Shown: one piece after another, positions 56,608 through 64,000 of the stretch
Layout of the letters: every line of letters begins with the position of its first letter
How positions within the stretch are numbered: the first letter of the stretch is position 1
NCBI GenBank assembly: GCA_020747015.1
Contig: JAGTJM010000023.1
Span: 310,001-374,000 of the forward strand
Length of the DNA: 64,000 nt
Source of the DNA: Pyrenochaeta sp. MPI-SDFR-AT-0127
Taxonomy: Eukaryota > Ascomycota > Dothideomycetes > Pleosporales > Cucurbitariaceae
Direction of reading: 5' to 3'
Notes under the pieces: model-generated
Told to the model about the DNA's origin: nothing
Databases searched by the model: none
The model's input: the letters and a program-made list of their open reading frames with translations, nothing else
Position numbers and translations under genes: made by a program

Positions 56608-57789
56608 TTTGATTAAAAAGTGGTCTAAGATGAAGAGGGAGCTCTGAAGAAGGTGAAATTTATTTGAAGAATGAGGAGAGGGGCTTGAACGTATTGCTTG
56701 CTGGCTGATGGTTCGATGTTGATGCTGGAGATGGGTTCATGTTGGGGATTCTTGACCCCTTAATATATGCCTATGTTGACAGTAAATGGCAGAGCATGAC
56801 GGCTTTCACGAGTTGTGCGAAACTGAATGTGGTTGAGATGCAGTGTGACGTTGGCAGGCCATGTCGACCGTCGATAGCTCACGTTGTTAATCGTGGTTCA
56901 GTCATTTTGGTACGAGTGCGGTGAGCGGGAGCCACTGGTGGTCCTTACACGATAGGAATGGATCTTCCGGTTCGTCTTGTTAAGGTCCTGTCCTCGATTG
57001 GTTGGGGTAGCGATGGTAGCTTTGAGGCCGCGTCTCGAGCCAAGCTTGATTAAGCTTCGAATGTGGAGCTTAATTGAGCTTGGAATCGATCTGCAGTGAA
57101 GGAACACGCTTGGCTCAAGCCCCCGGATCATCAGGGTCTGTGGATGAGGAACCGGCAGCGGGGTTCAGGGATCGACAAGCTTTAGCATCCATCCTACGAG
57201 CGCCGCTGATCGCATTTCAGCTGCAGCGGATCTTACATTCACTGTAACTCTTGCTGCAGCGTGGTCTGTGTTCGCGAAAGGGAGCAACCAGGCATATTTC
57301 CGGTGGCTTGCAGGGTCCACCATGGCGCGCCACAGGTATGCCCTGCAACTTAATCGTTCTCATCGTTGCGATTTGGAGTAAAAGCTATCGCCCTTTGCGC
57401 GAACTCGACCTTGACAAAATCCATCATGCTGGTAGCAGGGTATTTAGGCGTTGTCGTCGATCAAAGGAAGTACCCGCTGCCGCCGTTGATCGTCAAACAA
57501 CGACAGCACTGGCCAGCAGTGGTAGCACTTCGGTCTACGGCATGTTCGTCAATCTTTTACAACGGAGAAGGGTCCGGGAGGGGCGCTGAACAAGGCTTCT
57601 CATTAGAGACGCAACCATTTCTGGGACCGTTCTGGCCCAATTCGGGACGCAGATCTCCTTTCAGATAGTTCACATGGAGCGTCACAGGCTTGAGCATAGT
57701 TTGCACTACCCTTGCCGAACAGTGTCGAACAAGTCTTGATTCGCTCTCATCTGTTATCAGTTACAAATGCGAAGAATGTATATCTCCGG
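56608..57789. repeat. Intergenic region with an imperfect inverted repeat
   Basis: About 1.2 kb without a supportable gene. At 57040-57056 and 57067-57083 there are 17-nt arms (CCAAGCTTGATTAAGCT and AGCTTAATTGAGCTTGG) that pair with two mismatches around a 10-nt loop. Short frames at 57251-57589 and 57366-57668 overlap and have no features. Confidence 0.45.
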
Positions 57790-58143
57790 CTACACAGCAA
57801 ACTTGGACCGAGCTCTAAGTTCAGCACCATACACGTACAGGACCGCAATACCAATGATGCAATCAAAAGTCAATCCCGCAAGCAGAGTGCATCCTTTGTC
57901 TCCTCGCATCCTCCGGTTGACGTAAAAGTGCAGGAAACAGAACAGACAGATGCCGGCCAAGAACACTGCGACTGTCACGGACAGGAACACGAGGCCCATC
58001 TCTCCAAGGTTCATGCCGTAGACGTTAATGTACACAAGCAGAAACGCCTCGAAGAATGAATAAAATACTATCTGAGCCAGATGTGCAGTAGTCGGCTTCA
58101 ACCCAAGTATGCGTTCACATTGTCCAGAACGGCCACCAAGCAT
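57790..58143 (-). pseudogene. MFS transporter relic
   Basis: Minus-strand frame of 118 codons with two or three membrane segments (IVFYSFFEAFLLVYINVYGM, LGEMGLVFLSVTVAVFLAGI) and the typical loop FYVNRRMRG. It resembles the start of the second half of a DHA1-type drug transporter. The rest of the about 12-helix protein is absent on both sides. GLKPTTAHLAQIVFYSFF opens it, and it ends in a stop soon after LYVYGAELRARSKFAV. It is best read as a truncated, dead gene copy. Confidence 0.55.
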
Positions 58144-58261
58144 CGAAATGTAAAACGCTCATATCAAATACTATGCCACAGCTATTTACAACAAGCCGAC
58201 TGTCACCTCGAATCCGCCCGGCTCTCCTACTCCGCAAATGCTTCACATCCAAGATCCTGTC

Positions 58262-59230
58262 TCACGACCGCCGCCATCTCCCCACCCACTGCAACCCCAG
58301 AATCAGCTTACCAACAGCCCACCCAAACCCATAGGGCAACCCATACCTCACCCAGCTACCGACATCCACGAAGCCAATCCTCGGCTTCACAACCCTTGTT
58401 TCCTCTTCTCTCCCCCCAACTGCCCCACCAGACACGCTCTCCCCCGAAACACTCTCAACCACACTCCCCAACCACCCTGCCGTAGTCCTAGGCACACTCA
58501 AAAACGGGCTATGACTCGTCCCGACCTCAACATGCGTTACAGACGCGCCCATCGCCCACGCCATACCCACCTGCACACGCTGAATCGCCACTGGGAGACC
58601 GCGATCCTCAGTCGTGCCGAGGTACCACACGGGCACATCTCGCCAGCCAGAATACACGTACTCGCCGCCCTCGAACAGCGCTTTGAGGGACTGCGGACAC
58701 AGCTCGGCGGCCCAGTGCTCTGCGTCCTTGGGGTCGAGGTCATGGTAGAAAAATTCGCGCGGCGGCATCACGATGTCTGCGAAGCCGGTCGATGTGTTTG
58801 CGCGCCAGGTTGGGGGCGGGCGGTTTAGCAGGAGGGCCATGAAGGCGAATCCTGTAAGGGAGAAGCCGGAGGCAATGAGTACGAGGCCTAGTACGTGGCC
58901 AGACTTGGTGGGCACGGGTTCTGTGGATGGAGAGGCGGAAAGGTGAGAATGCTGTGTAAAGCCTTTGAGGGCGCTGTTTGCTACTGCGCCGCCATAGCTG
59001 TGGGCGACGAGCAGGACGTTGCGGCCGGAGCTGGTCTCGGAATTGATGACTTCGGCGGCGGCGTCACGGTCATCTTTAAAGGTTGCGTTTGGGTCGCCGA
59101 GAGTGGAGGGGAGAGTGACGGTTTTGCACTTGAGGTTGAATTCTGATTCCAGGATGTTGATTACTCTGTTGTAGCCTGTCGGTTTGTGCCATGCGCCTGG
59201 GATGAAAACCAATGTTGGGGCTGATGGCAT
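58262..59230 (-). CDS. Alpha/beta hydrolase (AB_hydrolase_6-like)
   Basis: Intronless, 322 residues. It opens with the family-typical PTLVFIPGAWHKPTGYNRVI. The nucleophile is Ser78 in LLVAHSYGGAVANSA, the acid Asp209 in LGTTEDRGLP, and the base His240 in VGTSHSPFLSVP, so the triad is complete. A hydrophobic lid segment lies at about 113-135 (VLGLVLIASGFSLTGFAFMA). The C-terminal 60 residues (SVVESVSGESVSGGAVGG and a final hydrophobic WVRYGLPYGFGWAVG) extend beyond the usual fold. Probable small-ester or lactone hydrolase; substrate unknown. Confidence 0.85.
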   Translation of the reverse strand: MPSAPTLVFIPGAWHKPTGYNRVINILESEFNLKCKTVTLPSTLGDPNATFKDDRDAAAEVINSETSSGRNVLLVAHSYGGAVANSALKGFTQHSHLSASPSTEPVPTKSGHVLGLVLIASGFSLTGFAFMALLLNRPPPTWRANTSTGFADIVMPPREFFYHDLDPKDAEHWAAELCPQSLKALFEGGEYVYSGWRDVPVWYLGTTEDRGLPVAIQRVQVGMAWAMGASVTHVEVGTSHSPFLSVPRTTAGWLGSVVESVSGESVSGGAVGGREEETRVVKPRIGFVDVGSWVRYGLPYGFGWAVGKLILGLQWVGRWRRS

Positions 59231-60308
59231 CGTGATATCAGTGTTTGCGATTCAGGCTATATTTTTGGGACGGAAGAGGACAAGTGAATGCCCGATATAT
59301 GGCTGACGGCAAATGTTGACCAAATATACGTGGACAGCTGAGGCTCCGGTCTACTGGAAAGGGTTTACCGCGTCAAATCGCGGGGCAAAGTACGTTTTCT
59401 TGCATACTACCCTGATGTGGCTGGTTCGTGGGCTAGGAAAAGGCTCCGATGGTAGTCTACGATCTAGACTTGGTACAAAGGAACTCGTGCTATGCCATCG
59501 GCTAGCCATCGCGTCGATGTTGGAATAAATATGTGAGTGTGTGAATGACATGTTGCAGTTTTTTAAGCGAACGTGCGCCCAAAAAACGAATAAAAACCCG
59601 GAACAGTACGTGTGCGATGTACCGACTTATTACAGTATATGATTCGGTCGATGACGGAGAAAGAATGCCTGGTTCAGCCAAGAACAAAAATAAGTCCCAA
59701 TTTCACACGATATCGTGTATTACCACAGGCTAAACTGGTTGCTGGCATAGAGTAAAGATCACATTCAAAGAATTGACGTTTAAAATCGAGACCAGATCCT
59801 ATTATCGAGTCCAAGGCTCTGCAGCTAGGCAGAAGCACATGCTCTCTTCAAATTTGCCTCAACCCAAGGCATGTACATCGTCTATGCACAAGTCTCGTCG
59901 GAGACCATTCGCACACTTAATGTCATCTCTGACTCTCTATGGTCTCCATGCCCCTCCAGTATTCACACATGACCATATTGGTAGCCATCGATCATCGACT
60001 TCTCACTCTTCTCCCAATCCATCCACGCCCTTGCCAATATTCCGCCATTAGAAGATTTGTTGGGTATCGTAAATGTTCAGGAGAAAGATGCAGCGGCAGC
60101 AAAGCCGACTCAGAAATGACCTGGGGCAAAAGGCCGCCGATGGTGAAACCCCAAACTCCTTTGTATGCCGAAGTTTGAAAGGTGTAAGAAATCATGTAAC
60201 TCCGTATCGCTGTGCAAGTGACCTCGAAGAGGCGTATGTGCGAAGAGAGTCAGTCGTGTATGTTGTGTAATGTACAAGGAGTTTGTGTCTATGGCTGTGT
60301 GTGGGAGC
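59231..60308. other. Intergenic region
   Basis: About 1.1 kb between the hydrolase promoter and the 3' end of the acidic protein gene. Only short overlapping frames; nothing recognised. Confidence 0.4.
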
Positions 60309-62047
60309 TTAATCAGAAAGCTCAATGGCATCATCTTGTGTACCGCCGGGCTTGACTTGCTGTGGGCCAAATTTGCTGGCCTGCTGAGGTGCCTGCCAAG
60401 GTGAATAAGGTTGGTGGTGCACCTCTGCCTGGTCTTCTGACTCGTCTGACTCTTCATCCTCGTCTGACTCTTCATCCTCGTCTGACTCTTCATCCTCGTC
60501 TGACTCTTCATCCTCGTCTTGCTCTTCTTCAGACTCAATCTCTTCCTCATTATATCCCTCTCCCTCTACTTCGCCGGCACGCTCTTCGTCAAATTTCTTG
60601 TCTTCTGTGTGCTCTTCATGTTTAAGACGCTTGCCCTGGTCGTACTGGACACCATTTTGAGCGGGTTATGGCCAAACGAACTGGAAGTCCTGTTGACATG
60701 ACCATTTTGATCAGGCTCATGTTCCTTCTCCTGTGACTCGTCATAGACCTCATCTATACAGGACTGTCGGCCGGCTTGGTACTGTTCGACATCTGCATGC
60801 GCATAGTCCGCTGCTGTTCCGCCGTGGTGCATAGTGGCACTGGCTGCAAAGGCTTCAAAGCTGCTGCCTGTTTGATTGTCATTATACTGGAGCTCTTGCG
60901 TGAATCCAGCTGAGGGATCGAATATCTGTTGCATAAGGGTTGGGGACGACAAAGCTAACGGTCTGGCACTGGCGGGTCTTGGGCTAGCAGGAGAGCTGAG
61001 ACCCATGTTATGACGCCAGGCTTGGACTGCGTCACCACCTTGGCCAAAGAGATTTCGAGGAAAAAAGCGACTCTCGTGCGCCTGGTATGCCAAATAGCCA
61101 TTTTGTGATTTGTTCATTCCACCCATGCTTTGAACAGATCGGTGTCCTATGGATGCCGAGAGTCCCAGGTTAGGGACGCTGCGACCGAAGCCGTGCTGGG
61201 TGTCAGTAGATGACGATCCACGCAGAAGTTTACGAGCCTTGCACGTGACAGATGGGGAGGGCACATAAGCCGCAGTAGGTGCAGTAGGTGCTGGTTGGGT
61301 CGACGAACCAATTGTCTTCCTCAAAGATTGCTGAATGGAGCGGCATTTGGCAAGCTGGTTATCTGCTGTCATAGTGGCTGGTGGAGCAGGTGGAGTTTCA
61401 ACTGGCACCTGCTTTTCAGCACTTGGAACCAAAGGCTTGACCTTTGATCGCTTGTTTTCAACCTGGGGCTTCTCATCCTCGCTAGACGACCAAGAAAAGC
61501 TTCTTTTGCGATGCTTGCGTGGATCGAGGCCTTGGGCACGCAGCGCAAACCAATCGGTCTCCGTTCGATCTATGGGTGCTTTATTGTTCTTGTAGTACGT
61601 CTTCGAGTAGTCAGAGAGTGACATTGAGCTGATGTTTGAATTGTCGGGGGTGGGAGCGGCATCTGTAGCATTTGGAGTGATCGACGACGCAATAGTAGTA
61701 TTGGTGGTGCTTGCACGGTGCCGCTGCTCTGTGCGCCTGGCCCGGCGGGAGGTAGTAGAAGTAGCAGGATGCTGAGGAGTAGTGCTCATCTCGTGTTGAG
61801 GAGCAGTTGTCTGACGGCGTTGGGTGACCATTTGCTGATGGGCTCTCTCTGGCTCTAGCTTGCTGCCGGCGTCGTAGAGCCCATTTGCCTCCTCTTCCAT
61901 CGCATCTCTCTCTCGTTCAACCTCATTCGCATCGAATGCTGCTTGGTTTTCCTGAGTGGCTCGCGCCCTCACCTCCTTGATCTGCACACGATGCTCGTGC
62001 GCTTTCCTATCCTTCTTCCTTTCCAACATCGTGAACCAAGTAGCCAT
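60309..62047 (-). CDS. Disordered nuclear-type protein with acidic repeat tail
   Basis: Two minus-strand exons (62047-60698 and 60644-60309) joined by a 53-bp intron give 561 residues. The N-terminus is a basic coiled coil (MLERKKDRKAHEHRVQIKEV), and the middle is Ser/Thr/Pro-rich and disordered (KHRKRSFSWSSSEDEKP, nuclear-signal-like basic clusters). The tail is very acidic with DEDEES repeats and ends in DDAIELSD, which resembles a SUMO-interacting motif. Without the intron the frame stops 32 codons after the junction region. With it the acidic tail reads through to a natural stop at 60309-60311. The donor would be GTCAAC, unusual, so the junction is tentative. I do not recognise a family. 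Confidence 0.62.
60442..60513 (-). repeat. 18-bp tandem repeat, four copies
   Basis: Four identical copies of an 18-bp unit (TCGTCTGACTCTTCATCC on the plus strand) lie head to tail, with a partial fifth copy after 60513. In the acidic protein they encode the six-residue repeat DEDEES. Being a multiple of three, the repeat can change copy number without a frameshift. Confidence 0.9.
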
Positions 62048-62521
62048 AATGCCGTCTGTGTATCCCTAGGAAGCGGAAGCCGGTGCTTGCGCTTTGATGA
62101 ATGGCTTCAAACTCGTGGCAGCTGGGGACTCAGCAGGTGGCGTCAAGGCATTCAGGAATGGGTTTCGAGTCGGTGTGCTGCTCGCAGGAGCCCGGGGCCG
62201 TCTTGGGGACGAGAAATTGCGCCGCCGGACTGACCTTATTGCTGCTGTTAGGTCCTCACAAGTATATCAAGACACCTGCATTCGGCTCTATAGTAGTCGC
62301 GGCTCAGGCTACACTATCACTGCTTATTTCTACTCAGACCTCTATCTATATTGCTAAACTAAGATTCTAAGAACAGCTTGTAGTACACAACAATGTTTCC
62401 CAGATGCTAGATAAAACACAACGTCTAACAATCCTGGCCAAATTTCCAGAGAGCACAGTAAAAGGAGTACATAAGAGATATCCATTCAGCCATAAGTACG
62501 CGGGGCGGATTGTCTGCAGGC
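62048..62521. other. Intergenic region
   Basis: About 470 bp containing the promoter of the acidic protein gene and the 3' end of the secreted protein gene. Nothing recognised. Confidence 0.4.
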
Positions 62522-63541
62522 TTAGTTCCCAGGGAAAGGTACTTTGTCCGACGTTTTTGGTCTGCCTTCGGGATACTTGACATCGTTGCAATTCGCAGCG
62601 CAGCCAATAGCTTGATTGTCTGGTAGCACCAGGTCAAAGTCCAGCATCCCAACGGTATGGTAACCGTCGCCACGCTGCTGGCTCATGTTGGTTCCATCCC
62701 GACCCTTGTCGCAGGAGCGACGTATGTAGCCAAAAACACGCTTGTTGCGCTTTCCCTTCCAAATGGCATGACAACCTTGATCGGCCCACTGACAACTCCT
62801 ATTCTTTGTCAACGATCGCTTTTCAGACGTTCCTCGAAGGTGTTGTTACATACCCTTGATCGGCCACAGAGTTGCAAGTCAAGAATGTCTGACTGCCACC
62901 AAAATTATGCGTGTATTGGAAACTTCCTCCAATCCCCCATTTGGTCTTCTTGACTTCGTCAAGCTTGCCTTCGAGACCCGCTTGGATCGCATTATCCCAA
63001 CTTTGTGCATTGGCGGTGCATGACTGGTTCAAACTGACGCTCTGCAAGGTGCATTGGCTTGTTGTCTTGCAATCGATGACACCGCCGGTATTGGTCCAAT
63101 CTTCGTACTCTATCTGGACATTGACATAGAACACATCGGACCTGGCGATCAGAGGTTAGCATACTACCCATTTGATAGAATTAACAGGGAGAGAAGTACG
63201 AACCAGCAATGCCATCCGCCGACATAGATTTTATTATCACATTCACCTGATTTGACCAGCGTGCCTTCACCATCTATATACGCACTCTTTCCAACGGCGT
63301 AGCTGGGGTCGTCATCGGAACTGCAGCTTGGAGCAGCGCTATGGAAATAATCTTGGGTACGACCTCGACGCTGTAGATTGGATCGTTTGGCGAGAGTGGT
63401 AGGATCAACCCCTTCTGGTATTCCGTACAACAACACATCATTGACATCTCTTACTGAAAGACTGGGATCGGGTGAAGGAGATGGAGCAGCGGAAACGAGA
63501 AGCAATGTACTGGGTAGAAGAGCCAGGAAACGCACGGCCAT
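62522..63541 (-). CDS. Secreted cysteine-rich protein with pro-region
   Basis: Three minus-strand exons (63541-63204, 63141-62854, 62798-62522) with introns of 62 and 55 bp give 300 residues. A signal peptide (MAVRFLALLPSTLLLVSAAP) is followed by a pro-region and basic sites (TLAKRSNLQRRGRTQ) suited to Kex2 cleavage. The mature part has 12 cysteines and aromatic/Gly-rich segments: KIYVGGWHCWSDVFYVNVQI, KTTSQCTLQSVSLNQSC, GGSFQYTHNFGGSQTFLTC, then SCQWADQGCHAIWKG and NKRVFGYIRRSC, ending GCAANCNDVKYPEGR. The even Cys number suggests six disulfides. The family is unknown to me; a secreted interaction or effector-like role is a guess. Met at 63550 or 63598 is an alternative start. The first donor is GTTCGT. 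Confidence 0.7.
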
Positions 63542-64000
63542 GGCGATCATGGCTGAGGACTTGAGAAATGATCGAAGGAAGAAGGAAGTGATATGCAAGT
63601 CGAAAGCGACTTTGTCTGCTTTTCAAACACGTTTTTTTACCTCTCTTTTATACAATTACTGCCTACGGGCAAAAACGTTCGTCAGCACAATCTCTACCTG
63701 CAATCCAGTCGTATTCTGCCTTGCGAATCTATCGCGAGAGATGTTGCGAGACTCAGCCTTCTGCCTTGTTTCAAGTCGCGGGCCAGACACGACCAAAAAA
63801 GAACAGGTTCATGAGTTTTGTTGGATTCTTGACTTCGCAGGACCTTGGGCGATACTCATTCTCGCCCCCTTCGCCCCCCACCCCCTTTGCAATGAGCACG
63901 GAGGACGCAGAAGCGCCGGCCCCTCAATTTATATGGGTGACCTATACGCGCACTCGTACGGAAGGCAATAAAATCTGCCTCGCTGAAGGACGAACATTAC
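63542..64000. other. Right-edge upstream region
   Basis: Promoter and 5' region of the secreted protein gene, then DNA with no supportable gene. The frame at 63378-63971 mostly overlaps the secreted gene in antisense. Confidence 0.4.

Noticed and set aside
60442..60513. Direct repeats that might suggest a CRISPR array
   Set aside because: The units are contiguous without spacers and encode an acidic peptide repeat in a eukaryotic gene.
63378..63971. 197-codon plus-strand frame at the right edge
   Set aside because: Its first half is antisense to the well-supported secreted protein, and the rest has no features.

Overview
This is a 64 kb stretch of a filamentous ascomycete chromosome. The evidence is the gene content together with fungal gene structure: short introns of about 45 to 70 bp, GTAAGT/GTATGT-type donors, CTAAC/CTGAC-like branch sites, roughly 50 percent GC and genes packed on both strands. 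A Dothideomycete, probably Pleosporales, fits the protein families best, but that is inference. I rebuilt gene models by hand from open frames and splice signals. Most joins keep the reading frame and restore family-typical sequence.

Layout. The left part (0-44 kb) is mostly housekeeping. It holds the tail of an unidentified gene, an alpha/beta hydrolase, a TFIIIC WD40 subunit, a cytochrome P450, mitochondrial Mgm101, a Yop1/REEP-like ER protein, a secreted M20 peptidase, a Rog1-type DUF676 lipase, a large disordered Cys/His-containing protein, a BTB protein and Hir3/CABIN1 of the HIR histone chaperone. These are followed by a ChAPs exomer adaptor, ribosomal protein uS9 (RPS16), an Ats1/Kti13-like RCC1 protein, acid trehalase and a secreted FAD-linked (BBE-type) oxidase.

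From about 44.5 to 58.2 kb the character changes. There are AT-rich stretches, gene relics whose stops fall at former Gln codons (C to T, as RIP would leave), and an accessory group. That group consists of a DUF7580-type protein, a divergently transcribed giant protein joining an AcuF-type C2H2 region, a P-loop GTPase and a trypsin-fold protease, two unknown ORFs, a microbial-type PARG, a small secreted protein and an MFS relic. The DUF7580/fusion pair shares a promoter of under 180 bp and, with the PARG, is my candidate for an undescribed fungal self-defence or allorecognition-like module. This rests on architecture and analogy, not on data.

The right end (58-64 kb) has a second alpha/beta hydrolase, an acidic disordered protein with an 18-bp tandem repeat, and a cysteine-rich secreted protein.

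No rRNA, tRNA, CRISPR array or intact transposon was recognised.
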